Shown here: positions 12,860 to 25,060 of the stretch, piece after piece
Numbering within the stretch: the stretch's first letter is position 1
How the letters are laid out: every line of letters begins with the position of its first letter
From: Berghia stephanieae
Taxonomy: Eukaryota; Mollusca; Gastropoda; Nudibranchia; Aeolidiidae
Direction: 5' to 3'
NCBI GenBank assembly: GCA_034508935.3
Contig: CM067447.1
Location: 33,611,125-33,675,124 of the forward strand
Length of the DNA stretch: 64,000 bases
Notes under the pieces: generated by a model
The model's input: only the letters and a program-made list of their open reading frames with translations
Told to the model about the DNA's origin: nothing
Databases searched by the model: none
Translations under genes and position numbers: made by a program

Positions 12860-13670
12860 ATTATAGCTTGATCGACGGAGTATGGAAGGTTGGAGAATCA
12901 ACCTCCTTGTAATGTTAGACAATTTAAACTGTCTTGTGTTTTACAGTGCAGGGTCTGTTGATATCAATCAACATTAGTTATTAAACTACGAGTCTATTTT
13001 AATATATGTGTAGATCATTTATTTTATTTTGTTATTTTGTTTTGTGTGTATATTTTATCCCATTATTTAACATTAAAATATGATTTTATTTGTTTTTGTT
13101 TCTGTTTGACAATTCATAACCATGGGTTTTGGGTTTTTTTTTTCGTTTTTGGACTTTATGTTGTTGTTTTGTTTTGTTATTGTTTTTTGGAGGGGGAAGG
13201 TCAAACATGCAAGTTATTCACATATGGTCGAATTATATGACCTGCTCTGTTTCGACTAAATAATATTTTGTGTCGATAACAGTCGCCCCTTGTATGATCA
13301 TTTAAATTTTTCAAAGATAACCAATGTCACCTGTCCATAAAGAGAAAAACACAAGAAATCCTCATCTCTCAAAGTATACAGTCATATGATTCTTATCTAC
13401 AACTAATTTAATCTGTTTTATTGTGTAAATAATTAATTTTAAATCATAAAACATTGCTATATCTAGTTTTATGTTGCATGCCACAAAGTCCTATATTTTT
13501 GCCTAATTTATTAATTCTATTTATACTAATTTCTATGTAGATGTTTTACGTCGCCATTTGCACACTTTTTGATTTTTTCCCCACATGATTTATTTATATA
13601 TTTTAACATATACCCACGTCTGGACATACATTTCTATTTTTTGGGGGGATGAATAAAGTGTTGTTATAAA
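12860..13670. other. AT-rich sequence after BTBD17, no gene seen
   Basis: Probable 3' UTR and intergenic sequence with T-rich and GTTTTG-type runs. No coding frame or recognised repeat is seen. Confidence 0.6.
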
Positions 13671-13770
13671 AATGATAATAATAATAATAGTTATTATCAT
13701 TATTATTATTATTATTATTATTGTTATTATTATCATCATCATCATCATCATCATTCATCATCATCATCAT

Positions 13771-13843
<73 letters not shown>

Positions 13844-14125
13844 TATTATTATTATTATTATTATAAATATTATTATAAATATTATTATTATTATTTTTCA
13901 TTAATCATTGTAATCAAAATAATGATGTTGTCAAAAACAGTGATAAAGATATCCATATCGATTATGATAATAGAAATAATAATCATGATATTTTTGATGA
14001 TGATGATGATTGATGATTGACATTATTTATTAATATTATTTATTATTATTATTATTATATTATTATTATTATTTATTTATTATTATTATTTATTATTTTA
14101 TTATTATTATTATTATTATGACAAT
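13671..14125. repeat. ATT/ATC array
   Basis: ATT repeats with ATC islands, a more complex stretch at about 13900-14015, then ATT again. Open frames are poly-Ile, poly-Leu or poly-Tyr artefacts. Confidence 0.95.
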
Positions 14126-14279
14126 GATATTTATTATTCTTATATTGAATCAATCGTTATTATTAACAATAGTCATTTTAAAGCACCTATTTCTAGTGAG
14201 GACAGCTCTTAGCAGACAACTGCAATTAGAGACGATGTACATGCTATCTATGCTTATTCAGACATGAATAAAAGAACAT

Positions 14280-14500
14280 TATCATAAGTATTGGACTGTA
14301 ACCCTCTGGGAAGAAGATCAAGGGGAAGGCCACGGGGAACATGGAGAAGAGTTAAAGAAGCTGATATACAGAGAAGTGATGACATGGAACAAGATAAAAT
14401 AGTTACTTTCAGGATGGAGAGGGATGCAAACTGTTTGTTGTGGCCTATACCCTGACCCGGGGTGAAAAAGGCAATTGTGATGATGATGTTCATCCATGGA
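14280..14500 (+). mobile_element. 3' end of an endonuclease-reverse transcriptase LINE
   Basis: The + strand translates as NPLGRRSRGRPRGTWRRVKE, then ADIQRSDDMEQ, then a degenerate C-terminus ending with GATGATGATG. The GRRSRGRP...TWRR block is typical of the extreme C-terminus of RTE-like and related LINEs. Only the last 70 or so codons remain (5' truncation). Clade assignment is uncertain. Confidence 0.65.
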
Positions 14501-14574
14501 CAGAATCAATCAAATAAATTTTCCATTATGAAAAAGATACTTTAAAATTAAATTTAGTGTTTTCGAAGGATCTC

Positions 14575-14655
14575 TCTCGTTCATTTATCCTCATATAGTT
14601 TATAAACTCAGAAGAGTTTATAAATGAACGAGAAGGAGAGAGAGAGAGAGAGAGT
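14575..14655. repeat. Small hairpin and GA run
   Basis: CTCGTTCATTTAT and its complement ATAAATGAACGAG flank a short loop containing TTTATAAACTC. A short GA microsatellite follows. Confidence 0.7.
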
Positions 14656-14659
14656 TGTG

Positions 14660-15735
14660 GTTGTTAATGAAAAAAAAAAGCTTATGTCATCTGAAATGTT
14701 GAATTCTGAGTGTCATAAGCTACTTTCTTAGGCATATGATACAGATTGTATGGTTGAGTTAACTTTGAAACTAAACATATGGAGCTTAATATATATATAT
14801 TTTTAAATACTTTGTTTTATTCTTTAGACGAGAGTGAATTAATGCTTGACAGAGAAGTTATGCTTGTGTTTATACAGTCAAAGAGCTAATTTGGAATAGC
14901 ACTGTTACGCAGAAATCATTCCAATAACTTGTGTTCCGTCTATTTATTCTGCACATTACCTTCATAATTTGAACATATCAGTGATGGATGTGGTAACTAT
15001 AGCATAAGTGATGCAGAGATTTCTTTATTTTGTTTTGTTAGATCTGTTATCATCCATTTTTCATAACATCAACACTACATTTGACTTGCTATAAAAAATG
15101 TAAAGAGAAAAAATGACCACAGTTGATGACCACATGTTTATATGAACTGTCACTAAAAATCATGTGGAAGGTATCCAAAATGAATTGGAGACACACAAAG
15201 CTTGTTTCACTATAATTTACAATGTGTTGCACAATTTAAAGTCAAAAAAAGGAGAGAAAATAACCGGGAAAACTAAATCCTTTGCATCTTTACTTGCACT
15301 CATTAATAATTTGTTGTTCCTTTGGACGGTCATATGTGTAAAGTCTAGCAAGTTATCTAAAAAGAGATGGATAGACTCTGTGACACTGTTAAATGGTAGA
15401 TCTATCCCTCTAACCTTGTAGTTTTAACAATTTTAATTTTCTTTAACTGAAAATAAAATTATAACAAAGCTTAACTAAGGTTTGAATTGTTTAAATTAAC
15501 CGTTTTGTGCATTCTGATTAATTAAATAGAGGAAATTATCTAGGGAAAATCTTGTCCCAACTATTTAATCACATTAAAACAGTATATTCCAATTATCGAC
15601 TTTGACTGTATCACAATCTATAGTCAAATGAATTATGCTCGAACAATCTCTATGCACATTAACAATGTAGTCCCATTTTTCTCATTATTTTTTCCATATG
15701 ATTTATTTTCGTTACCACAATATGATATTAATTTA
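14660..15735. other. AT-rich intergenic sequence, nothing recognised
   Basis: Short open frames occur (for example 15164-15421), but none has a recognisable motif or splice context. I see no repeat or RNA gene. Confidence 0.5.
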
Positions 15736-15739
15736 AGTA

Positions 15740-15892
15740 CAGTGGAATCTGCATTAAGTCAACACTCTTAGAGTCAATACCTCTTGTTGGTCCCAAATTT
15801 TCTGATCTTTATCTAAGTGCGCTCCATTGATGCTGAATAAAGTTAACATAGCTTTCTGGTTCGGCAGTGTTGACTTTATCAGGATTCCATTG
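15740..15892. mobile_element. Pogo-like MITE, 153 bp
   Basis: Imperfect terminal inverted repeats of about 27 bp begin CAGTGGAATC on the left and CAATGGAATC on the right. TA dinucleotides flank both ends, as expected for the Tc1/mariner/pogo superfamily. The interior is non-coding. It looks whole but diverged. Confidence 0.7.
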
Positions 15893-16672
15893 TACCAGGC
15901 TGCCATAAGACTTGGAGTCTATGAAACAAAATTAGATATAACGGCTTTCAAGAAGTATTTCATCTTTTTTTTTTTGAAGAGGTCATATTAATGTTTATAA
16001 TGTTATTAATGCATTTCAGAACGTAAATCATCATAAGTACATTTGATTTGGTGGGGATTGCATGACAGAATATTTTTTAAACTTTCAATTTTGCGGGGAA
16101 CTGTACTTTTGTTCTTGACTTGATACCTTCCACAAGTGTGTAAGCAAGCAGTTATTATACAGTAATCTGGGATTTTATTTGTACTATTACTTTTATCTTG
16201 CTTTATGCTGTTATCCGTCAGGGTGGTGGATGGTGGGTTAACGTCTAAACAGATCCATCTTTACTGTCTCCTCTTCAATTTCTCTACATCTTTTGTCCTT
16301 TCTGTCATACGTGTATTCCACGGGGTCAGTATGTCCCTCTACATCTTTCATCCCTTCTATTATATGGCTATGGTTTTGTGTCTTGGGATCAATGATAAGT
16401 TGTTTTTCTATCTTCTTCCTTTCTGCTAATGTAAGAATAATCTGGAAGTCTTTAAAGCTCTCAACAATTCCTCATACATAAAAGCATGCTTTTTAATTTT
16501 ATTAGATAAAGGAGTTGGATTAAAAGAGTAAATTGTTCCAAATTTAAAAAAAAACAACAAAAAAAAACAACAACAAAAATTAAAATCAAGAAATTTTGTC
16601 ATTCGTGTTGGGTTTTGGATCTTGGTGGTTTTTTTTTTTTGGTTTTTTTTTTTGTTTGTTTTGTTTTGTTTT

Positions 16673-16673
<1 letters not shown>

Positions 16674-16746
<73 letters not shown>
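16674..16746. repeat. Poly-T then poly-G tract
   Basis: A T run of about 40 bases, then GTTTTTTTTTTT, then a G run of about 19. The surrounding T/G-rich sequence (16600-16870) yields spurious Phe/Cys open frames. Confidence 0.95.
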
Positions 16747-16747
<1 letters not shown>

Positions 16748-16959
16748 CATTCTTTTAAAGAAATGTAACTTTTGTAAATGTGTCCAATTTTACTTTTCCA
16801 TTTTTTTTTCTTTTGTAATTGATTTTTGTTTTGTTTTGTTTGGTTTTGATTTTGTTTGTTTGTTTTAGCACCAGGTCTGTGATTTATTTTAATTTTATAT
16901 TTAATTTTAATGCTTTCATTTTAATTTTAACCGCAATTATCTTGGTAACAAATCATTCC

Positions 16960-17490
16960 CTGGGTGGGGTTCCTGACCTTCCATAGTGGGCAGGGAGGTA
17001 CATACTGTGTTTTCTATCCCCGTATATGTTTTCCAACTTGCATTGTCTTTGTCTTGGAATGCGATTACTTGGTTTTGTCCTGGCCCTGGCCGAAGTCCCG
17101 GCTGGGAGGGAAACAGTCAAATGCATATTTATTGTTATGAGAGATGATATTTGTTTCCTTGTAAATCTCTCTGTTATGTACTATTATATTTGTTATTTTG
17201 AATTTATAATGTAAGCATTTGAGTGTGTTCCTCTTAGTGAGGGCCGTGCTTGTGTCCAGACTTATTGGTGATCTCAAACTAAGTACATTGATGGTGTGCT
17301 CTTGGAATCTACATCTGATCCCTATTTGTTCCCTATTTGTTCCCATTTCCCCTTTGTCTTACTTTTTCTTGAATGCTTTAATTGTAATTCTAGAACTTTT
17401 TACTATCCCATTTTCTTTCTTTTTACTGGCGCTGATATAACCTAAATGTGTTACAAGCGCCGTAAAACCCTTAAAAACAACCACAAAACA
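16960..17490 (+). mobile_element. Head-and-tail retroposon without coding core (about 530 bp)
   Basis: Bounded by a 13-bp target site duplication AACAAATCATTCC (16947-16959 and 17491-17503). The 5' head reads TGGGTGGGGTTCCTGACC. The 3' tail has GGCGCTGATATAACC and AAGCGCCGTAAAACCC, which can pair as a GGCGCT/AGCGCC stem, and ends TTAAAAACAA. The same head and tail bound the LINE piece at 41746-42661, but here the coding segment is absent. It is therefore a non-autonomous derivative of that LINE or a SINE-like parasite of it. Confidence 0.8.
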
Positions 17491-17690
17491 AACAAATCAT
17501 TCCTATGATATTATTATTTACATAAATTCTTCCTTTGTCATTATTTACATAACAAATTATTCCTATGACATTTTATACATGAATTATTCCTTTGTCATTA
17601 TTTACATAACAAATCATTCCCATGTCATTATTTACATAAAAATTAATTCCTTTGTCATTGTTTTGATAATAAATCATTCGTTCTTCTAAT
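17491..17690. repeat. Minisatellite, unit about 35-45 bp
   Basis: About five imperfect copies of a unit containing CATTATTTACATAACAAAT and CATTCCT. The adjoining retroposon inserted at one such unit, so its target duplication is part of the array. Confidence 0.8.
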
Positions 17691-17970
17691 ATACATCATG
17701 ATACAGTATAGTGGTTTTGGTGAAGAGCCCCATTGCCTGTTGCAGATTTTGGTTATATATTCAAATCGGCATTCATTTCAAAACAGGCCTGCAATAGTTG
17801 GTGTTAATATTGTTTTGTATAAAATAAATTTTCAAATTATACATAATTTATAAATGTTTTTCAGTCATGTAACAAGTATAAGCCCAAACATACATAAAAA
17901 CTTTTAAAAGTGTCTGTACATCGACACACATTTGACCTGAAGATGCTTATATTCACATATTATTATGTTT

Positions 17971-18182
17971 ATGCCTGGATGAGACTTTTAGGTAACGTCA
18001 AAATAGGCACATCAGTGGATAACTCATGGAATCATCTGTTCCCTATTTGAGCAAGTCTCCTTTTGTCACTTTTTCTTTAGTGCTTTTAAATTTAGATCTA
18101 ATTTTTTTGGCTGGCATTTTCCTTTTTACTGGCGCTGAAAAAAGAAAATAATGTCGCAGTCGCTGTCAAACACCAAAAAAAC
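17971..18182 (+). mobile_element. 3' fragment of the head-and-tail retroposon
   Basis: The tail portion only, with ATCTGTTCCCTATTTGA, TTTTTACTGGCGCTGA and a diverged terminal stem. It is 5'-truncated and older than the copy at 16960. Confidence 0.65.
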
Positions 18183-18365
18183 AAAACAAAAAAACAAAAC
18201 CGGAACAAATCGGTATAAGTTTAGAAATATTACTATGCCTTCCTAAAAATGGGATCTCACAAGCAACCATGATAAGGTTTTAGTAATCAAAAAGAAGAAA
18301 AAAATACAAGGACATTAATTTGAACATGTAATAAAATTAAGTGACTGGTTCACTCATTTAAAAAA

Positions 18366-18371
<6 letters not shown>

Positions 18372-18401
<30 letters not shown>
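18372..18401. repeat. Poly-G tract
   Basis: A G run of about 28 bases after an A run and AGAG. Length is probably unstable. Confidence 0.95.
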
Positions 18402-18404
<3 letters not shown>

Positions 18405-18652
18405 GAGCAAGTTGCATGATTTCACCATGTGATTGTAACTCTACCTCTATTCACTTACAAACAATTTAATTTATTTGACATGCTAATAGAAATACCGCAT
18501 TCTTACCCTTGATTCCTGTTTATTATTCTGTCGTAGAATTATAGTATACTTTGATGATATTGTATTAATCTTGTCTACTTTAGTTCTAACCACTGGAGAA
18601 GGGAGAAGTCGTCTTTTGCTTGGAATATTGCCATGCAGGAAGCGTCGAAATA

Positions 18653-18668
18653 GTTTTTATTATTATTA

Positions 18669-18741
<73 letters not shown>

Positions 18742-18785
18742 TATTATTATTATTATAATTATTATTATTATTATTATTATTATTA
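18653..18785. repeat. ATT array
   Basis: Nearly pure TTA repeats with two phase slips. Poly-Tyr, poly-Leu and poly-Asn frames on both strands are artefacts. Confidence 0.97.
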
Positions 18786-18979
18786 CGTATGTATTTCTTC
18801 ATTGTCACGGGTTCCACCATTTGTTTTCACATTTCCTCTTTTTTTATTAATTTATTTTTTGATGATGTAGATCTATTCCTTTTTAAATGGGGAATTGAAA
18901 TTTTTGAGAAAGGAAAATAAGTGATAATAAAAATGTTTTCTAGTAGGAATTGTTCTTTTTATTCTTTTGTGTATGTGTT

Positions 18980-19130
18980 CGTGTGTGTGTGTGTTGTGTG
19001 TGTGTGTGTGTGGTGTGTGTGTGTGTGTGTGTACGTGTGTGTGTACTTGTGTGTTTATGTATTCTTTTTTCTTAATTTTTTTTTTCATTTATTTTTCATA
19101 AGGTTTTTCACATGCACACACACACACACA

Positions 19131-19163
<33 letters not shown>

Positions 19164-19165
19164 CG
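18980..19165. repeat. GT array and CA array in inverted arrangement
   Basis: About 60 bp of GT repeats, a T-rich spacer of about 70 bp, then about 55 bp of CA repeats. The two arrays are complementary and could pair. Confidence 0.95.
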
Positions 19166-19399
19166 AAATACAAGAAAGTTGTAGTCATTGAGCAGTAATG
19201 ATCAGTATGATTACAGGTTGAAAAAGAAACATTTTGCCTAGTCCGTAGTTGGCATCAAAGGGAATTATCTAAATCACGAATGCTCGCTGGAGACAAGTTC
19301 TAAAACTCTTGTTATCAAAAGGATAACCACACACTCTACCTGTCTCTGATGTCATAAGATGCCACAGGAAATGTATAATCTGGCGACAGGGTTGTCGGC

Positions 19400-22030
19400 A
19401 GAAGCTGCCTCTTATGGTTTTCACACTACTATGTTATGACGATCGACCCAATCAGCAAAGTCTGGTCCGCATTCGTGCACCGCCGCAAACCGCCGGGTAG
19501 CATCGTCACAACACACCGTTCGACTAGATGCTCTGCCGTCTCAGGGTACATGTTGAACAGGTAGAAAGACCCCACCGATGAAGCGCACTGGTCGTGAGGC
19601 AGCTCCTCAACCGAAGCCGATTCGCAGTCACACAGTGTCTCCTCTTACTGGTATCAAAGCCTGGCAACTTCTCACCAAGCTTAGACACTTAGAGGAGGTT
19701 ACGTCCCCGCCCCCACGTGGGATTGAATTCATCCAAACCGACTTCCATCTCGTATGTGCAGCTGCAGCGGCCACGGTTTTTGAAGTGTTCATCTTCAGGT
19801 ACCACTTGTCGAAGTAGCATTTGAGTCTGGTGACGTCCTCGCTGAGTACGCTCTCGAGACGGGTCCACACTTTACTCTGAGTAAGGAGTGCCCAGTCGTC
19901 CGCGTATCCCAGCCTCATGGAGGAAGTGTTCGGCATATCACTAATGTAAACATTAAACAACATTGGCGCAAGTACTGACCCATGAGGGACCCCATTCTTC
20001 AATTCCCTTACTTTGCTCGTGGCGTCTCCCAGCGCGACGTGGAATTGTCTTTCCCCTAAGATCGAAGAGAACAACTTCAAGGTTTTTTTTCACCTTATGA
20101 TTTTTGCTAGTTTGAGCATCAACCCTTCACACCAGGTCGTATCGTAAGCCGCTGATAGGTCTATAAAGACAGCACCTGTTTGCTGTTTTCTCTCGAACCC
20201 ATGCTCAATATGCTCTGTAAGGGCAATGACCTGCTCCGTGGTGCACCTCCCTTCCCTGAAGCCCGCCTGCTCGGGTGGCAGGGCAGCGTCTAGGACCGGC
20301 CCCATCGGTTTAATAGAACACGCTCCAACAATTTGTAAAGACAGCTCAGCAGAGATATGGGTCTGTAACTGTCGTCCTCCTTCGCTGGGTTCCCGGGCTT
20401 CAGGATGGCAACTATCTTCGCATGCTTCCACACTTGTCGAAGCTTTCCTTTTGCAAGGACGTCGGACATTGCCTCTGCCAGCCAGGCCCGTGCCCTGGGG
20501 CCCAGATGCGTCACCGTATCGGGATATACACCATCTATCTCTGCTGCTTTGCCGTTCTTTACATCGCTAATGGCTGCACCCACTACACGGGGACTGAACG
20601 GGGCCGTCCAGTCCGACTCCTCCGCAGGTAGCGAGTCCAAAATCGTACGGTACGCCTTGCGGACACCGCGCTCAAAAGCCTGATTAGGGACCCGTTTGCT
20701 ACGGTTCTTAATGTTCTTGGCAATTGTGTCTTCCTCACACTCCGGTGCAGCCTTCGCGTAATTCCGGTCCGGGTCCAATTTCTTTATCAGACGCCAAGCG
20801 TGGCGGCTGGAGTGTGTAAAGTCGAGACTTTCCACGGTCTCCTGCCACCGTTGCTTCCTTCCCTCTGCCAGAGACTGAAGTAGTCTATCGGCTACGTCCT
20901 GGGACTGGGTCTGCTGGTATTCTTTGTACAGCTCTTCCTACTCTGCTGTCCAGCAAGGGGTGTAGAATTTCCGTTTGCCCCGTGGAATAGAACGTTGAGC
21001 GCTCTTAACCAGTAGCCTGCTAAATCTGGTTATATTCTCGGACTTGGGAGGAATGGCAGGGCAGACCTGCTCGATATAGGAACTGAATTCCTCCCAGTCA
21101 GCCTTCCTGAAGTTCCATCTGCAAAGTGGGAGAGACTGCACCCTCGGTATTGTCGCCCCGGCTGTGACAAGAACCGGCCTGTGCTGGTTATGCGGAAAGT
21201 CCCCGAGGACTGTTCGCTTCACCTGCAGCGGTTCACCGTTCGCGTCTTTGGTAACGAGGGTGAGGTCTGGAGTATACTCCTTCTTATGGCGGGTACAGGT
21301 CCCTTGGCTGTAGGATCGTACACTAGGTGTAGATCATTACAGTCCATCCATGAGCGGAGTTGTCTTTCTGCCTCGTTGCAGTCTCGGTAGCCCCATTCGT
21401 GATGGTGGCTATTAAAGTCTCCCAGACAGATGGAAGGATGGCTGACCACCGGTACCGGTGGTGTAGTCCAAGTCGCTCTAGGTGGTTTGTAGATATTATG
21501 CAAACACAGTCCACCTACTTCCACGGAAATTCGGTTCACCCCATTGCTGTCCGTTACGCTTTCTATGACCCTTACCTTCGATGGGTCTTTAGCGTAAACG
21601 CTAACCCCTCCTTTGAGCCTCGAAGTGTCCTCGCCACCGTATAGCCTGGTATCTGGAATCGGGAAGATTGCGCGCCTGAGTAAAGGTTGGTCTCCTATAA
21701 CAGGAGGATGTCTACGCTGTGGTCGGCCAGTAGCTTTGACAAAAGCTAATTTTTTTGCCATACTCTGGCTCTCGATGTTCAAGGACACTATATGCTTCAG
21801 GTCGCTAGCCCCGACATCGCATTTTCTGTTCGGCAGGCCGCGAATCGAAGGTGTAGAGGGACGCTTGCTTTTTTCTCGAATTTGCCGACGACCCTGGCGA
21901 CACGAACGCGGTATTATTTGGCGAGGCGGCAGACCGCTTCGCCATTGACTGTGCTGAATTTGAACCATCATATCGAAGTAGTGTGGCGCTCGGGATAGCG
22001 GCTGCTGTTTGGGCACCGGATTGGATCAAA
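19400..22030 (-). mobile_element. Broken Jockey-type LINE
   Basis: On the minus strand the order is an AP-endonuclease segment (about 21870-21220, with CLGDFNSHHHEWGYRD and the SVYAKDPSK region), the linker RWNFRKADWEEF (about 21120), then reverse transcriptase. The reverse transcriptase shows NGKAAEIDGVYP, YRPISLLSCLYKLLERV, EQAGFREGRCTTEQV, FIDLSAAYDT, GVPHGSVLAPMLFN and the catalytic GYADDWALLT (about 19900). A Cys-rich end with ETAEHLVERC lies at about 19525. At least four frame changes or stops break it, and the segment between the YADD region and the C-terminus is shortened. The motif set is that of the Jockey clade. Local GC content is clearly higher than in the neighbours, as expected for recently inserted coding sequence. 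Confidence 0.85.
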
Positions 22031-22142
22031 TTTAGTCACACACCGGGACGCGCAGCTCATGTGGCTCGTTGGCTCTATACCCGAGATGGTCTCGTGACGG
22101 TCAACCGGGGTTTACACCTTTGCCCTCCCGTGTGACCCGTGT

Positions 22143-22173
<31 letters not shown>

Positions 22174-22380
22174 GGGTTGTCGGCGAATCTTTTGTATGGG
22201 GTTTGGACAGTGAACAGTGCAGACGACCCCAAAATTAAAACCCTCTGCTGGACATACTTCATGGAGTTTTCATCCAATAAAAATTTATGAAACTTCAGAT
22301 TGTGTGTCGCTGGTAAACGAAGTGACCACTGATGCTAATGGTGTCTGAGTTAGTGTCATAATGTATATATTATTGGCTAC

Positions 22381-22778
22381 TTAGTGGATATCGCGTCTTT
22401 GTGTTTTCTCAAAATCGGCTGTATTCAGGACTTGACATGATTCAACGCACTCAAGGATTGGCCGTACAAGCGCTTTGTAGGCAGTTAATCTTGTCACTTT
22501 GTTGCTTGTTTTATTAAATTCATATTCAGAAGGTCTTTGGCTCTGCTCCTGATGCTCTGTATGTGATTGCTCCATCTTGTGTCTTTATCTTGGGTCACTC
22601 CATGGTATTCGGTGTGGGTGACTGGTTTAAATTTCTCTCTGTGGTGAACGAATTGGCGCCTGGACATGGGTAAGACCGAGCACTTTCCATGATTATCAAT
22701 TAATGAGTATTCTCCTGACTGTCTGGATTTTACGCGAAGTATCATCGTTTGGCCAATAAATAAGGGTTTTGAATCCAA
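22381..22778 (-). mobile_element. CR1-like LINE fragment (end of reverse transcriptase)
   Basis: Two frames on the minus strand give NHGKCSVLPMSRRQF, then DTRWSNHIQSIRSRAKDL, then RLTAYKALVRPILECVE. This matches the conserved stretch after the catalytic palm of CR1/Jockey-group reverse transcriptases (thumb region, KC-V-L, W-HI, YK-LVRP-LEY). Both ends are missing and one frameshift separates the pieces. Confidence 0.7.
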
Positions 22779-22796
22779 AACCTTCCGTGCTATGGG

Positions 22797-22880
22797 GCAG
22801 GTGGCTCAGCGGTACAGTCTTTGCTTTGTAACCGATAGGTACCGAGTTCGATCACCCGCCGCTGCGCTGTGTGGCCTTAA
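22797..22880 (+). repeat. SINE family C fragment
   Basis: GGTGGCTCAGCGGTACAG and GAGTTCGATCACCCGCC match the head of the SINE at 9588-9790. The tail is lost. Confidence 0.65.
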
Positions 22881-22885
22881 GATCA

Positions 22886-23230
22886 ATCGACCTCAACTGG
22901 GGATCAAACCTCAGACCTTCTGATTACCGGTCAGACGTGCTACTATTACACCACAGAGACTACCGATAGTTGGGACAATTTTAATACCCAAATTCTTCAT
23001 AAGGCTGCCTGCTCCTTAAAATTTCTTAATTTGATATTTTCAAAAAATAAAATGGAGCAACTGAAATGCCTTCGTCCCCGTCCTCTCTGTTCAATGTATG
23101 TGTTGTTTGATACAAGCGAGGGTTAACAGCGTAAAACGCGTAGGACAATTGATTGTCCCAACTATCGGGAGCCTCTGTGGTGTAATGGTAGTACGTCAGA
23201 CCGGTAATCAGATGGTCTGAGGTTTGTATG
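22886..23230. repeat. Inverted pair of tRNA-like sequences
   Basis: Two copies of a tRNA-like segment of about 85 bp face each other: 22886-22977 on the minus strand and 23154-23230 on the plus strand. Shared motifs are TGTCCCAACTATCGG, CCTCTGTGGTGTAATGGTAG and AGACCGGTAATCAGA. The A-box-like GTGGTGTAATGG is clear; the B-box is only partial. They are more likely SINE heads than functional tRNA genes. The pair can fold into a long hairpin across a spacer of about 175 bp. Confidence 0.7.
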
Positions 23231-23277
23231 TTCAAAACATTTAATACGTATTTGTAAATTACACTATCAAAACATTA

Positions 23278-23321
23278 TTATTATATTATTATTTATTATT
23301 ATTATTATTTTATTATTATTA

Positions 23322-23381
<60 letters not shown>

Positions 23382-23402
23382 TTATTATTATTATTATTTT
23401 TA
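23278..23402. repeat. ATT array
   Basis: TTA repeats with occasional TTTT interruptions. Confidence 0.95.
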
Positions 23403-23459
23403 TATGTCAACTGACAAAGCATTTAAAATACAATTACTACAGAAACAGAAAAGATAATT

Positions 23460-23694
23460 GTGACCCTTCGTCTCGAAACGGTATTATGTCGGGATGAATT
23501 GGACCCCGAAAAGTGACTTTAGAATTAAATCGATAGTAAATACCAATTTTTGAGCTTTTGCATTGTGAGAAATTGTCTTCAGTCTCTAACATAACAAATC
23601 GAAACAAACCCCAAGTTTCATGTTTTTGTCAATAAATTCAATTTTTTGTACCCGAGTCATCCCGACATAATACCGTTTAGAGACGGTGGGTCAC
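23460..23694. mobile_element. MITE with 35-bp GTGACC terminal repeats, 235 bp
   Basis: The left end GTGACCCTTCGTCTCGAAAC pairs with the right end, whose complement reads GTGACCCACCGTCTCTAAAC. Both continue into GGTATTATGTCGGGA. Flanking AATT on each side may be a 4-bp target duplication. The interior is non-coding. It appears whole. Confidence 0.8.
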
Positions 23695-23920
23695 AATTTT
23701 AAAATATTAATTTTAAATAGGAAAAAGACAACAAAAGGATCTGATTATCTTTGGGAGAACAAGAGCTCCTCATTGTTACTATTATTTCCATTCCATCACC
23801 GTATTTGACGTTTTGTTCAGAAAAATGAGTGAGAGTAGGCAATTGTATTATAATAGTTTATATTCCCTCTCTATTCTGGCAATTTTCTAACTTTATAATT
23901 TGTTGTTATTATTCACATCT

Positions 23921-24308
23921 GTGACCCAACACTTGAAGACGTTTGAATGCTGAAAACCGAATTTATCGTGAAATCGTTAGATTTGAGTTAAGTTCATGTG
24001 CTTCCTTGAAGTCAACAGAATTGTTAACAAGTTAACTCGAATCTGAACGATCGTCCAACGCCAGAAGAAAACCAGGATATCCCCAGACCTCGCCACACGA
24101 CGACGGTACGGGAGCCCGACTTGAACTTTAATGGACTTTTTGGCATTGGGTTCACCCCGACAACCGTTTTGAGGCGATAGGTCACATTTATCGTGATTTA
24201 CACGGCATTGCGAAGAATTTATTATTATTATTATTATTGGGTTCACCCCGACAACCGTTTTGAGGCGATAGGTCACATTTATCGTGATTTACACGGCATT
24301 GCGTAGAA

Positions 24309-24326
<18 letters not shown>
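23921..24326. mobile_element. Relative of the GTGACC MITE with a 91-bp tandem duplication
   Basis: The left end is GTGACCCAACACTTGAAGAC and the right end is AACCGTTTTGAGGCGATAGG followed by TCAC, which resemble the termini of the MITE at 23460. The right end plus flank is then duplicated head to tail (24145-24235 and 24236-24326) with an intervening short ATT run. The duplication probably arose together with ATT array growth. Confidence 0.65.
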
Positions 24327-24792
<466 letters not shown>

Positions 24793-24829
24793 ACCAAATC
24801 ACAATAAGCTAAACTACCATGTCCATGTC

Positions 24830-25060
24830 ATTGGAACACACCCGCTTCTGCTGTCACCGGTCACCGTCGTACACCGATTTCTTTGCCATCGAGTCATAAG
24901 CCGTCTGTCACGATAGCCGACCTCTCACGTCCTCCGCCGGAGATCGTACTTTTTTTCCTCATGAAAGTCTGAAGCGTTGTGTCGGCCCGACCCGACTCCA
25001 CCGTGCCACAACGTACGTTGTATGTTGTAGAAGGCCAGTGTGTTGCAGTGAATGCGATGT
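24830..25060. promoter_or_regulatory. Relatively CpG-rich patch upstream of the MADF-BESS gene
   Basis: Many CG dinucleotides (CACCGTCGTACACCG, CGTCCTCCGCCGG, GTCGGCCCGACCCG) stand out from the AT-rich surroundings, about 0.9 kb before the coding start. It may be a promoter or untranslated first exon, or a remnant of a GC-rich mobile element. A CGTCGCCATTTTCTG at about 25669 is a second start-site candidate. Confidence 0.3.

Noticed and set aside
15164-15421. 85-codon ORF as a gene
   Set aside because: No motif, no splice context and composition like the surrounding AT-rich DNA.
23154-23230. A possible functional tRNA gene
   Set aside because: The A-box region is good but the B-box and acceptor pairing are incomplete, and an inverted partner lies 175 bp away, which fits a SINE head better.
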